This document shows positions 45,612 to 55,174 of a DNA stretch of 64,000 bases, piece by piece. The notes below the pieces were generated by a model. It was not told where the DNA came from. It worked only from the letters and a program-made list of their open reading frames with translations, and did not search any database. The first letter of the stretch is position 1. Every line of letters begins with the position of its first letter. The translations under genes and the position numbers were made by a program. The DNA comes from Buttiauxella agrestis (GTDB taxonomy: Bacteria; Pseudomonadota; Gammaproteobacteria; Enterobacterales; Enterobacteriaceae). The stretch is from contig NZ_UIGI01000002.1 in NCBI RefSeq assembly GCF_900446255.1, positions 222,934 through 286,933 on the forward strand, read 5' to 3'.

Positions 45612-46094
45612 ATGTCCAAGTTGCAAGACTGTCAGTTCATTCAAATCAACATCGACGGTAAAATAGTCGATGGTTCTTCTGAAGAGAAATCATACAGTAA
45701 GTGGATGGAGGGTTATTCACCCGCAGGTTTATCTACTTATGCAGGTGCTGACGGCGCTTATTTTGAAAGTTGTCACGCATCTATTCTGGTCACCAAAGAA
45801 ACCAGCAATCTTTATGAGCAATACTTAAAACGCGGTTACAAAAAAATCATTATCACCATTGTTCATCGTGGTTCTGATCATTTAGACCAGAATTATGAAA
45901 TTCAGCGTACCGTCTACAACGATTGCAAAATCAACAGCCTCAGTATTGCCATGCAGGATAAGTTGTTCATGAACATCTCCTTCACCTATGAAGGCATGGT
46001 TGAACTAACCTTAAACGTGCCAAATGCAACAGATGAAGCGCTGGATAAGATTGGACCAATCAAATACGACATTCCTAAAAAAGCCCTCGTATAA
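45612..46094 (+). CDS. hcp: T6SS tube protein Hcp (TssD)
   Basis: 160 residues: CQFIQINIDGKIVDGSS, the strand DGAYFESCHASILVTKETSN and YKKIIITIVHRGSD. This is the Hcp ring fold that stacks to form the inner tube. No C-terminal effector extension is present. A hairpin at 46113-46132 follows, which would reduce expression of later genes relative to hcp. Confidence 0.93.
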   Translation: MSKLQDCQFIQINIDGKIVDGSSEEKSYSKWMEGYSPAGLSTYAGADGAYFESCHASILVTKETSNLYEQYLKRGYKKIIITIVHRGSDHLDQNYEIQRTVYNDCKINSLSIAMQDKLFMNISFTYEGMVELTLNVPNATDEALDKIGPIKYDIPKKALV

Positions 46095-46112
46095 CTAGAT
46101 TGTCAAAACATA

Positions 46113-46132
46113 AGCAGTGCGTGAGCACTGCT
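46113..46132 (+). terminator. Hairpin after hcp (probable attenuator)
   Basis: AGCAGTGC-GTGA-GCACTGCT, an 8-bp perfect stem followed by TTA only. It lies 18 bp after the hcp stop codon. With a short T-run, read-through into tssE is expected. Confidence 0.7.
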
Positions 46133-46158
46133 TTACCCACATAGAATGAGATCTTCCC

Positions 46159-46575
46159 ATGTCTTCATTATTGCTTCGCCTGAGTGATAACCATCCGCGC
46201 ATTGAAACAGATAGTTACCGGACTGAAGACAAAAGCATCTGGTTACTCGATGAGCTCAAGATGCTTTTGTCTTCACGTTCACGTTTTGCCCATATTGAGG
46301 ATATTCCTCTGGTCAATGCCTCCATTCTAAATTATGGCATTGATGAGTCCGTCTCGCAGATCAGTGAGCTGGGTGAACGAAAACAGGTCATTGAAACACG
46401 GATTAAAAAGGCATTACAGCGTTTCGAACCTCGTTTAACCGAAGTAGATATTATCACCAAAATGGATAACCCTGCTCATGTCATATTCGAAATAAATGGC
46501 CTCTGTAATTTGATACCAGTGAAAATTGAACTGGTATGGGATGACTGTATGGGTAGGTTTTACTTCAATGAATAG
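46159..46575 (+). CDS. tssE: T6SS baseplate protein TssE
   Basis: 138 residues with the gp25-like lysozyme-fold pattern (SVSQISELGERKQVIETRIKKALQRFEPRLTEVDI). It forms the baseplate wedge with TssF and TssG. It overlaps the TssF start by 8 bp. Confidence 0.92.
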   Translation: MSSLLLRLSDNHPRIETDSYRTEDKSIWLLDELKMLLSSRSRFAHIEDIPLVNASILNYGIDESVSQISELGERKQVIETRIKKALQRFEPRLTEVDIITKMDNPAHVIFEINGLCNLIPVKIELVWDDCMGRFYFNE

Positions 46576-48364
46576 GCTACTGCCGTATTACCAGAAGGAG
46601 CTAGCCTTTCTGAAACAGCATGGGAAGGCCTTTGCCAACCGCTTCCCGAAAATTGCCAGACGCCTCGGTATGATCAACGGCGAGTCTGAAGATCCGCATG
46701 TGGAAAGAATCATCGAATCTTTCGCCTTGCTCACTTCGCGTATTCATCAGCGTTTAGACGATGACATGCCTGAAGTCACAGAAGCATTGCTTACCACGCT
46801 CGCTCCGCAGTTTTTGCGCGCTATACCTTCAACCTGTATTGTGACGATTGAGCCAGACCGGCAGACAAGCGGTATCACTGACAAAAATACCATCGCGGCA
46901 GGAACTCCGTTATTTTCACGCCATATCGACGAAGGAGTTTGCCAGTTTCAGACCGTTTATCCGGTTGAACTATTACCATTGTCAGTGAAGCATGCTCTCC
47001 TCCAGTTTGAGAAAGACGACCTTAACTGGCATTTGTACCTTGATTTTCAGGTATGGTCAGGTGCTACGGTGACCGGTGAAACGCTCCGCGTTTTTTTACA
47101 CGGCCCAAGTAATGCGGTAAATATTCTCTATACCCTGCTGTGCTCGGCAATAAATACGCTGACTCTGCGCAATGATGATACGGTTTATTCGCTCAAAAGT
47201 GAGGCGGTAAGACCGGTGGGTTTTCAGCAGCAAGAGAGCTTGATTAAGCAGGATCCGCGCATCTTGCCGATTCATGTCCTGTTGCAGGATTATTTTTTCT
47301 TCCCCCAAAAATTCCATTTTCTGGATATCCAACTGCCGGCAGCATTCAGTGGTACATCAAACAGCACATTTCGACTGGAAGCCGTGTTTAACCGTTCGCA
47401 CCTCAATCATTCACTCGAAAAGCTGGCGGAGATTATCGATGCCGATTTTTTCCGGCTCCACTGCTCACCGGCCATTAACCTATTCACGCAGCGCGCAGAA
47501 CCCATAACCCTGACTGAAAGCACGGCAGAATACCCAATTATCCCGGATATTCGTTATCAGCATCAGGTGGATGTATGGGCCATTAACCATGTTTTTGTCC
47601 AGAGCAGACAAGACAATGATATCGCTGTACATCCCGTTCAACCCCTCTTTGGTATTGATCACTCTCGCCTGGAAGGAAACACGGGGATTTACTGGCAAAG
47701 CTTCCAACGTGAAACGCTGACTGACAAGGGACCGGACAGCAAAACTTTTATTGCTTTCGCCAACCGTAATATGGAACCAGGCACGCCAAAGGCCGATATC
47801 ATTACCATCAGCCTGACCTGCACCAATCACACCATCCCGAACCAAATGAAAAATGGTCATCCTGAAGGGGATTTTGATTCAGACCTGCCTCTTGCTGGGT
47901 TAAAAATCAGTGCATTAAGTCGTCCGACACGGCCCGTGACACCTGCTGCCAAAAGTGCTTTGCGCTGGCGATTAATTTCCCAGTTATCCCTCAACCATAT
48001 GCTATTAAGCGGCAACCAAGGGGTGGATGTTCTGCGGGAAACATTGATGCTGTACAACTTTCACAATCAACCTGCTATCACCCGCATCATCAATATGATC
48101 CTGCAGCTTGAGGTTGAGTCCATCACAGCCAGATTAGTCGCCCATGATCCTTGTACCACGGCACGTGGCATTGCACTGACCCTAACCTTCAGCCATGAAG
48201 CGTTGAACGAACCTGAATATTACCTGCTGTGCTGTTTCCTGGAACACTTCCTTGGTCTGTATGCACCGGTCAATAGCTTCACACGTGTGACAACCCTTAT
48301 TGAGCACGAAGAACATACGCGCCATAACTGGCCGATCCGCGCAGGAAAACTGTCATGGATTTAA
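46568..48364 (+). CDS. tssF: T6SS baseplate protein TssF
   Basis: 598 residues from the ATG at 46568. The N-terminus LPYYQKELAFLKQHGKAFANRFPKIARRLGM and DPHVERIIESFALLTSRIHQRLDD are hallmark TssF sequences. Length is normal. Starts at 46526 in the same frame would lie inside tssE and are less likely. Confidence 0.94.
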   Translation: MNRLLPYYQKELAFLKQHGKAFANRFPKIARRLGMINGESEDPHVERIIESFALLTSRIHQRLDDDMPEVTEALLTTLAPQFLRAIPSTCIVTIEPDRQTSGITDKNTIAAGTPLFSRHIDEGVCQFQTVYPVELLPLSVKHALLQFEKDDLNWHLYLDFQVWSGATVTGETLRVFLHGPSNAVNILYTLLCSAINTLTLRNDDTVYSLKSEAVRPVGFQQQESLIKQDPRILPIHVLLQDYFFFPQKFHFLDIQLPAAFSGTSNSTFRLEAVFNRSHLNHSLEKLAEIIDADFFRLHCSPAINLFTQRAEPITLTESTAEYPIIPDIRYQHQVDVWAINHVFVQSRQDNDIAVHPVQPLFGIDHSRLEGNTGIYWQSFQRETLTDKGPDSKTFIAFANRNMEPGTPKADIITISLTCTNHTIPNQMKNGHPEGDFDSDLPLAGLKISALSRPTRPVTPAAKSALRWRLISQLSLNHMLLSGNQGVDVLRETLMLYNFHNQPAITRIINMILQLEVESITARLVAHDPCTTARGIALTLTFSHEALNEPEYYLLCCFLEHFLGLYAPVNSFTRVTTLIEHEEHTRHNWPIRAGKLSWI

Positions 48365-49308
48365 CGCGCATCACCAGCCGGTTCAACTTTTATCAACAGC
48401 TCAGAACCCTGCTGCGCAAGCTTCGTGATGGTAAAACGCCTGAGCCTGAGGTGCTCAATAGCAAACTAAAGCTTATCTCTTCACTGTCGATGGAAACACC
48501 GCAGGGTCAAATTGCAAGTATTCGGCAGGACACATCAGAAGATCCGCTTAGCATCACGCTGTGGCAAAACGGATTGACGGGCGCTATGGGCGCGTTACCC
48601 AACGCCTACAGCGAGTGGATGATCGAGCGGCACTATCGCTATGGCGACCACGGTGCAAAGGATTTTTTGGATATATTTGGGCACCGACTCTATTGCCTGG
48701 ATTACCTTGCCTGGCAAAAAAATCATCTTTATGCCCATGCAGAGTCAGACCAGCCACCACCATTGAAGCAGGCGACGCTGGCGCTCAGCGGCTTACTTAC
48801 TTCCCCCTCAATGTTTGGTGGAGAAACCTATGCACACCTGTTTGCGGCCCCGGTTCGTTCACTCGTCAATCTGGAGGTGTGGCTTAGTCATTATTACGGC
48901 GTCCCCGCGCGCATTAATCCTTTTACCGGTTGCTGGAAAATCATTGATGACACCGAAATCTGTCGACTGGGTCAGCCCGTGCAGACGCTGGAAACCGCGC
49001 CGATGATAGGCCGCGCCCGGTGGGAGGTACAGTCACACTTTGACGTCACCTTTGGACCTATGGAGCAGGTTATGTCTCACCACTTTATCCCTCAGGGAAA
49101 GTTCTATCAGGGCCTCTGGTCACGTATCCGTGAATATGTCGGCCCAGGATTGGATTTCACCGTCCACCTCAATGTCAGCAATCGCAATCAGTCACTGGTG
49201 CCGTTGGGGACAGGACAATTAGGGTTGAATATGTGTATTGGCTATAACGATCCGACACAGATGCACCAAATCTGTCTGCCGATGTACACCCCAGACCAAG
49301 GAAGATAA
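48355..49308 (+). CDS. tssG: T6SS baseplate protein TssG
   Basis: 317 residues, overlapping tssF by 10 bp. Typical features are FNFYQQLRTLLRK at the start, GLTGAMGALPNAYSEWM, and FLDIFGHRLYCLDYLAWQK. It completes the TssE-F-G wedge complex. It is followed 2 bp later by vgrG. Confidence 0.93.
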   Translation: MDLTRITSRFNFYQQLRTLLRKLRDGKTPEPEVLNSKLKLISSLSMETPQGQIASIRQDTSEDPLSITLWQNGLTGAMGALPNAYSEWMIERHYRYGDHGAKDFLDIFGHRLYCLDYLAWQKNHLYAHAESDQPPPLKQATLALSGLLTSPSMFGGETYAHLFAAPVRSLVNLEVWLSHYYGVPARINPFTGCWKIIDDTEICRLGQPVQTLETAPMIGRARWEVQSHFDVTFGPMEQVMSHHFIPQGKFYQGLWSRIREYVGPGLDFTVHLNVSNRNQSLVPLGTGQLGLNMCIGYNDPTQMHQICLPMYTPDQGR

Positions 49309-49310
49309 AC

Positions 49311-51257
49311 ATGTCACATGTCTCTCAAAAAAATCACTTCTTGCACTGGAACGGTTCAGTGGCAGGCGACTTATTACTGATGTCGCTAAACGGCAGCGAA
49401 TCCGTTTCTATGCCTTATTGCTATCAACTGCGTTCGTTGACCGAGTTGAAAGAAAAAGAGATCGCAGCGCTGCACGGTAAAGCGTTTTCTTGCCAGATTG
49501 GCGATGGGTTACACAACAGCCCTCAGCGCTACCTGCATGGTATTGCCACCCATATTCAGCGTGACCGAGATGCGAATGGAAACGCAGTATGTACACTCCG
49601 GCTGGAGCCTGCTTTTGCCTTACTGCGTATGGGTCGTTCGATGCGTGTTTGGCAAAACATCAGCGTGCCAGATCTGGTCAAAAAACTGCTTGGCGAACGC
49701 CGTATCAACCAGCTTGATATCCAACTGCATAACACCTATCAGAAACGCGAGTATTGTATGCAATATCGCGAATCTGACTTTGACTTTATCAGCCGCCTGC
49801 TGGAAGAAGAAGGCATCTACTACTTCTTTAAGCACCAGGAAAATCAACACATCATGGTGCTGACAGATGCTCCAGCCGGCCATCCGATGGCTAACGATTC
49901 CAACCTGATCTGGCATCACCAGGGCAAGAATTTGACACCAGGCAACATTGACAGCTGGTCCTCTTGCTCGGGTCTTATTCCCGGAGAAGCCGTATTCACC
50001 GGTTACAACACTCAGCAGGCGGCTGCCGTCACTAGCCAGTACACATCCAGGAAAGAAAATAATAGCCTCGATCAGGTGAGCTTTACCGACATCACTCCGT
50101 CAGAAGAGCGCGCGATGCTGACGAGCAAAGCCAAAATTACCATGGATGCCTGGGAAGCTAACACTATAGGGTATGAGGCTAACGTTAATGCCTACTGGCT
50201 AAGCTGTGGCGAAGTTTTCAATCTGAAAGAACACCCGACGGATAGCGATAGTTATCGTATACAAACCCTCTTCCTCGATGCCAGCAATAATGTAGAAGGC
50301 GGTATAGGTGATTACCACTGCGAAATCAAATTACTACGAAACAATGTTACCTGGCGCCCCATTGCTACGCTCAATCCACCCAATATCGGAGGTGTGCTGA
50401 TAGCCAAAGTGGTTGGCCCCTCTTCCGAAGAAATCCATACCGACGAACAAGGCCGCATCAAGATTCAGTTCCCATGGGATAAAGAAAACAAAAATGATGG
50501 CACCAGCTCTTGTTGGGTACGTGTCTCCCAGCCGTGGACCGGCAGCCAATTTGGCGGTCAGTTTATTCCCCGTATTGGAAGCGAAGTGTTGGTCAGCTTT
50601 ATTCAGGGCAACCCCGACTTTCCTATGGTCATCGGTTCCGTTTACAACGGACAAAACAAATTACCATTCTCCCTACCTGGTGAAAAAACCGAATCCGGAT
50701 TCGCCTCTCGCAGTACCAATAATGGAGGCATGGACGAAGGCCATCGCCTGAGTTTTAACGACAAGAAAGGTGAAGAGAAGCTGACCATTACCGCCCAAAA
50801 AGACCTTCTACTGACAGTGAATAACGACGCTATAAGCGACATTAAACACGAAGTGAAAAGCAAAATTGGCGCAAATCGGGATACCGAGATCGCCAAGGGT
50901 AACGACACTCTGGTTCTCAAACAGGGCAACCTGCAGGTCACGCTGGACAAAGGCAATATTGAGCACAAGGTCACGGGGAACATTAGCACTAGTCTGAGCA
51001 ACGGTAATTACACCCTCACGGCTACCGGCGGCAGTGGAAAAATCAAAACAGACAAAACCTGTGTTATTGAATCCACCCAATCCATCGAGCTGAAAGTGGG
51101 TTCTAACAAAATATCCCTTTCACCAAGCGGCATTACCATCAGCGGTACGATGATAAAAATTGAAGGTTCTGGCACCGCTGAACTGAAAGGGGCAATGACC
51201 ACGGTGCAGGGAAGTGGCATGACGCAGATTAAAGGCGGCATTATCAATATCGGCTAA
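49311..51257 (+). CDS. vgrG: T6SS spike protein VgrG (TssI)
   Basis: 648 residues. The gp27-like part includes SMPYCYQLRSLTELKEKEI and REYCMQYRESDFDFISRLLEEEGIYYFFKH (separate strands). The gp5-like OB fold is IHTDEQGRIKIQFPWD and WVRVSQPWTG. A beta-helix needle of repeated Lys/Gly strands follows (KQGNLQVTLDKGNIEHKVTG), ending at LKGAMTTVQGSG...INIG. There is no C-terminal effector domain, so cargo must bind via PAAR or adaptors. Confidence 0.95.
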   Translation: MSHVSQKNHFLHWNGSVAGDLLLMSLNGSESVSMPYCYQLRSLTELKEKEIAALHGKAFSCQIGDGLHNSPQRYLHGIATHIQRDRDANGNAVCTLRLEPAFALLRMGRSMRVWQNISVPDLVKKLLGERRINQLDIQLHNTYQKREYCMQYRESDFDFISRLLEEEGIYYFFKHQENQHIMVLTDAPAGHPMANDSNLIWHHQGKNLTPGNIDSWSSCSGLIPGEAVFTGYNTQQAAAVTSQYTSRKENNSLDQVSFTDITPSEERAMLTSKAKITMDAWEANTIGYEANVNAYWLSCGEVFNLKEHPTDSDSYRIQTLFLDASNNVEGGIGDYHCEIKLLRNNVTWRPIATLNPPNIGGVLIAKVVGPSSEEIHTDEQGRIKIQFPWDKENKNDGTSSCWVRVSQPWTGSQFGGQFIPRIGSEVLVSFIQGNPDFPMVIGSVYNGQNKLPFSLPGEKTESGFASRSTNNGGMDEGHRLSFNDKKGEEKLTITAQKDLLLTVNNDAISDIKHEVKSKIGANRDTEIAKGNDTLVLKQGNLQVTLDKGNIEHKVTGNISTSLSNGNYTLTATGGSGKIKTDKTCVIESTQSIELKVGSNKISLSPSGITISGTMIKIEGSGTAELKGAMTTVQGSGMTQIKGGIINIG

Positions 51258-51266
51258 GGAGCAGTC

Positions 51267-51743
51267 ATGTCTAATTTCACGTATCACCAGGCTACATCGG
51301 GGTGGCAGCATAATGCACTCCAGCTTGCCACCACAGGACAATGGGAAGAGGCGCTGACGCTCTGGAGTGAGCAAGCCACGCCCGACAAGCTGAACCTTTG
51401 GTTACTTAAACGCCTTGACGGGGTAAAAAATGACTCCAACACGCAGCTACTCGGTGAGATGCGGCGTTGGATTACCGAACCCGAGGAGAAACTGCGTTGG
51501 AAAATTTTTCATCACGCAGAAAAAATGGGGTTCGATACGCCAGTGGGCGCACTCGCTCTCTCTCTGTTTTGGTCACAAGGCAGCATGAGCCCTGAAGGGT
51601 TAGAGCCAGTCTATCCCGAACCGCATCTCAGTGGGTTGATGCGCCGCTGTGTGTTGTTAATGCTGGCAACTCTTAACAATGACTCTCCCGCCAAAGGCAC
51701 GACAGCTCTGTTGGCGCAATGGGCTCATCAGGAGAACTTATAA
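51267..51743 (+). CDS. T6SS-associated protein, DUF6931-like
   Basis: 158 residues, helical (WQHNALQLATTGQWEEALTLWSEQATPDKL). It contains hydrophobic PVGALALSLFWSQGSMSPEG. It occurs between vgrG and a PAAR gene, as the DUF6931 family does as I recall it, and its stop overlaps the PAAR start (TAATG). The context suggests an adaptor for the VgrG-PAAR spike. No toxin motif is seen. Confidence 0.7.
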   Translation: MSNFTYHQATSGWQHNALQLATTGQWEEALTLWSEQATPDKLNLWLLKRLDGVKNDSNTQLLGEMRRWITEPEEKLRWKIFHHAEKMGFDTPVGALALSLFWSQGSMSPEGLEPVYPEPHLSGLMRRCVLLMLATLNNDSPAKGTTALLAQWAHQENL

Positions 51744-52042
51744 TGGCACAGCCCGCAGCACGTGTTTCAGATATGCACGTTTGTCCAATGGTGACCCCGG
51801 GGCTACCGCCCATTCCACATGTGGGCGGCCCTATCCTGCCCCCGGGTGTCCCTACTGTACTAATAGGCGGTATGCCTGCTGCCACAGTGGGTTCAATGGC
51901 AGTCTGCGTTGGCCCACCGGACAGTATTGTCATGGGCAGCGTAAAAGTCTTAATAGGCAATAAACCGGCAGCACGTATGGGTGATAGCTGTGCCCACGGC
52001 GGCACCATCGTCGCAGGCTTTCCTAAAGTACTTATTGGATAA
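51743..52042 (+). CDS. T6SS PAAR-domain spike tip protein
   Basis: 99 residues. PAAR repeats (PAARVSD, GGMPAATVGS, NKPAARMGDS) with His/Cys zinc ligands (MHVCPM, CVGPPD, CAHGG). It is the sharpened tip that sits on VgrG. It consists of the PAAR fold alone, with no toxin extension. Confidence 0.92.
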   Translation: MAQPAARVSDMHVCPMVTPGLPPIPHVGGPILPPGVPTVLIGGMPAATVGSMAVCVGPPDSIVMGSVKVLIGNKPAARMGDSCAHGGTIVAGFPKVLIG

Positions 52043-52045
52043 AAC

Positions 52046-53116
52046 ATGTCAGATATTCAGCAACAAATAGCCTCTCTGTTGGTACCCATTAACCCGGAAC
52101 ATCCGGCCGGCATCAATATTGAATATGAACAAATCTATGACGATATCCGTGAGGCGCGTGAAAGTGACCCGGATTATTTCCCGCAGGACGAATGGACTAT
52201 TGCCGAACCACGCCAGGCAGACTGGCATAAGGTACGCACCCTGAGTGAAACCGCGCTAACACAACAAAGTAAGGATTTGCAGGTAGCTTGTTGGCTGGCC
52301 GAAGCCCTGACTCATTTACAAGGTCTTACCGGAACAAGCAACGGTTTCCACTTCTTGTGTGAGTTTATGACGCGTTTCTGGTTACTGTGCTGGCCTGCGC
52401 TGGACGAAGAGGGAGCAACCTACCGCTATAGCAAACTCAGCCGTCTCGATCGGGACATCAGTCAAGCACTTTACACTTCTTCTCTACTCAGACAGCCGGA
52501 ATCTTCGCTGGCCCATTGGCGTAAGGTATTAGCATTCGAGCATAAAATTTCTACCAGGCCGGATTCGCGTAACGAGTTAATTGCCAAAGATGGTGATCTA
52601 ACCATGGAAAGTTTTGACCGACTTGCCGCCGCGTTTTCTTCAATTGAGATCAGCAAACAGGCCGACACACTCGAAAGACTTCAGGAGCAACTAGACCGGC
52701 TGGAGGCTACCTACTTCTCACTGAGTCAGAGAGAGCCACACGCCCTGTTCGCACAGACGCGTCAAACAGTGAGCGAAATAGCTGATTTTCTACAACGACT
52801 TGCTGCACGAGCCATTCCGGTCGACAACGATTTGATGAGACTCAATTTTGCAGACAACCCGGCAGAAGCGGACAACATTGAGGCTTACGATATCCCGGTC
52901 AGAAATAAGGAGTTGTCACGAGATTTAGCTATCAGCCAGATGCTGGCTATTGCCCAGTTTTTCCGCCAGACCGAACCCTCAAGTCCCGTGCCATTTTTGA
53001 TGGATAGGGCCGCACGCTGGGCAAACATGACACTCACTGACTGGCTGGAAGAAATGCTGACCGATAGTGGCAGCCTGCGTGAAATCAACAATGTACTCAA
53101 AGGGCAACAACAGTAA
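52046..53116 (+). CDS. tssA: T6SS cap/baseplate protein TssA
   Basis: 356 residues with the ImpA_N domain at the start (EHPAGINIEYEQIYDDIREARESDPDYFPQDEW as adjacent pieces, DWHKVRTLSETAL, WLAEALTHLQG). The C-terminal helix region is RDLAISQMLAIAQFFRQTEPSSPVPFLMDRA. It primes tube and sheath assembly. It overlaps tssJ by one base. Confidence 0.93.
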   Translation: MSDIQQQIASLLVPINPEHPAGINIEYEQIYDDIREARESDPDYFPQDEWTIAEPRQADWHKVRTLSETALTQQSKDLQVACWLAEALTHLQGLTGTSNGFHFLCEFMTRFWLLCWPALDEEGATYRYSKLSRLDRDISQALYTSSLLRQPESSLAHWRKVLAFEHKISTRPDSRNELIAKDGDLTMESFDRLAAAFSSIEISKQADTLERLQEQLDRLEATYFSLSQREPHALFAQTRQTVSEIADFLQRLAARAIPVDNDLMRLNFADNPAEADNIEAYDIPVRNKELSRDLAISQMLAIAQFFRQTEPSSPVPFLMDRAARWANMTLTDWLEEMLTDSGSLREINNVLKGQQQ

Positions 53117-53796
53117 TGAAAGGCATCAAGATTTCTTCACTGCTGTTTGCCATGAGCATGACGCTGGGCGGTTGTTCATCCGATACACCTTCCCAACAGC
53201 AGGCAATCGATCAAGTAGCCTCGCCGTTTAGCCAAGGAGCGATCACGCTCAACCTGACCGCCGAGCCTGGCCTGAACGCTTGGAATGAGATCGCTAATAG
53301 CTGCACTGTACTGATCATTCAGGCACAGAACGCCAGCACGCTTAATAAACTCATGTCCAGCCCTGTTCAGCTAAAAAGCCTGTTTAGCGGAGCCGGTACT
53401 GAAGACGGCATCTTAAAAGTCGACCGCTATCCCGCTATGCCGGGACAGCAAACCACGCTGCACATCGACCGCAGCGAAAATACCCGTCAGATAGCTATTG
53501 TCGCAGGGTACTACCCATTCCCCCAAAAACAGCACATGGCGCAAATAGCGATCCCTGTCGTTACGCGTAGCGAAGGATGGATAGGGAAGGAATGGTTCGC
53601 TGAGTTGGCACCGTTGACGCTCGACATCACGCTCGGCAGCCAAAGTATCACCCAGATAAAAGGGGCGCAGCTCGAACCGGTCGTTATGGTGCAAACGGAA
53701 CTTGCTGCAAGTCCGGAAAAGTCAGCGGCTCCACAAACGGATCTAAGTCTCTCGTCAATAAAACAAAACATCTCGTCAATGGTGAAAGAGAAATAG
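53116..53796 (+). CDS. tssJ: T6SS outer-membrane lipoprotein TssJ
   Basis: 226 residues. The lipobox LGGC puts the acylated Cys at residue 20, followed by Ser (outer-membrane sorting). The domain shows AITLNLTAEPGLNAW, SPVQLKSLFSG and a YPAMPGQQTTLHIDR stretch. The C-terminus (residues about 195-226) is a longer, Ser-rich tail than usual. TssJ anchors the TssM-TssL membrane complex to the outer membrane. Confidence 0.92.
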   Translation: MKGIKISSLLFAMSMTLGGCSSDTPSQQQAIDQVASPFSQGAITLNLTAEPGLNAWNEIANSCTVLIIQAQNASTLNKLMSSPVQLKSLFSGAGTEDGILKVDRYPAMPGQQTTLHIDRSENTRQIAIVAGYYPFPQKQHMAQIAIPVVTRSEGWIGKEWFAELAPLTLDITLGSQSITQIKGAQLEPVVMVQTELAASPEKSAAPQTDLSLSSIKQNISSMVKEK

Positions 53797-53797
53797 C

Positions 53798-55174
53798 ATG
53801 TACTCGGAACAACAACAGATTTTTTGGTACTCAGGGCTTTACCTGCAGCCCCAGCATTTTCAGTCGGTAGACTTGCATCATAGCTACATGTTGGCACAAC
53901 AGCGCCGACTGGCGCAGCCCTGGAATCTCGGCGTGATACAGTGTGATATCCATTATGAAACCCTGGTCGATTTTTCTTTAAAAATCGACCATCTGCGCAT
54001 GATTCTGCCTTCTGGTTATTATCTTGAATATCCGGGGAATTGCCTGATCGAAACTTACCAATTCCGTGACAGCTGGAAGCAGCGAGAAAAACCCTTCACG
54101 CTATGGTTGGCGCTGCGCCGTTTCGACCCGGAGCATTCAAACGTCAGCAATGGCACCAGCAGTCGCTGGGTCAATTACACCGAAGAAAGTGTGATGAAGG
54201 ACGTTTATCACAACGGTCCAGAAAGTGCGGTACCTCGCATTGCCTACAATGTTCGTATTCTGAGTGAAGAGGAGAAAGAAACAGCGGTCGATTGCGAATT
54301 CGTGCCTCTTGTGCAACTGCGTTACGACAATGATCGCGTGATCCCAGACCCTCTTTTCAGCCCTCCAGCCATAACGCTGGCAGGTTCGCCTTCACTGAAA
54401 AAAATGCTCGATGGCTTGTACGCTGAACTCAGTAACCGTGCTCATAAATTTGAAGAATACAAACGTCCGGAGCATATGACTCAGGAGAGCAAAAGCGGCG
54501 GAGATATGACCCAGTTACTGACTATGCGCTCTTTAAACCGCACGCTGCCGCTACTTAATCACTACTGTAAAACACCGACTATGCACCCATGGGCTATCTA
54601 CGGTTTACTGGTGCAACTGGTGGGGGAACTCTCCTCCTTTAACGATATGTGTTCGTTTACCGGTGAATGGTTGGACGGTAGCTCACCACTACTGTCTTAC
54701 GATCACTATCGTTTGATTGACTGCTTCACAAGCGTGAAAAGTAATTTGATTGCTCTACTTAACGGCCTGGAGCTGGAAGATAACACTTGGATCACTCTGG
54801 AATCTGACGAGCAGGGGATCTATCACGGTGACCTGCATCATATGCAAACTCAACAGGCCAGCACCATTTTGCTGTTGCTGCGCTCGGATAAACTCGACGC
54901 GTGGCGAATTCATGCACCGGACAGCACCGAATTTAAAATTGCCACGAGTGCAGCCATCAGCAGCCTGATCCAGCATGCATTACCGGGTCTGGTTTCTCGG
55001 TGGGAGACCCCCTCTCCGCGCGGTGTACCTAACCGAAAAGACTCCTTTTACTTTGCGATGAATCAACACGAAGAGTTGTGGAAAACCATCGAAAAGCAGA
55101 AAAACATAGCTTTCTACTGGGCCGATGCTCCCGATGACCTCCAGGTGAAACTGGTATTTATGGTGCCCTCATGA
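53798..55174 (+). CDS. tssK: T6SS baseplate-membrane connector TssK
   Basis: 458 residues, normal length. The N-terminal shell-like start FWYSGLYLQPQHFQSVDLHHSYMLAQQ (adjacent pieces) is the family signature. PLVQLRYDND and LTMRSLNRTLPLLNHY follow. It links the baseplate wedge to the TssL/TssM membrane complex. It starts 1 bp after tssJ and overlaps tssL by 4 bp (ATGA). Confidence 0.95.
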   Translation: MYSEQQQIFWYSGLYLQPQHFQSVDLHHSYMLAQQRRLAQPWNLGVIQCDIHYETLVDFSLKIDHLRMILPSGYYLEYPGNCLIETYQFRDSWKQREKPFTLWLALRRFDPEHSNVSNGTSSRWVNYTEESVMKDVYHNGPESAVPRIAYNVRILSEEEKETAVDCEFVPLVQLRYDNDRVIPDPLFSPPAITLAGSPSLKKMLDGLYAELSNRAHKFEEYKRPEHMTQESKSGGDMTQLLTMRSLNRTLPLLNHYCKTPTMHPWAIYGLLVQLVGELSSFNDMCSFTGEWLDGSSPLLSYDHYRLIDCFTSVKSNLIALLNGLELEDNTWITLESDEQGIYHGDLHHMQTQQASTILLLLRSDKLDAWRIHAPDSTEFKIATSAAISSLIQHALPGLVSRWETPSPRGVPNRKDSFYFAMNQHEELWKTIEKQKNIAFYWADAPDDLQVKLVFMVPS

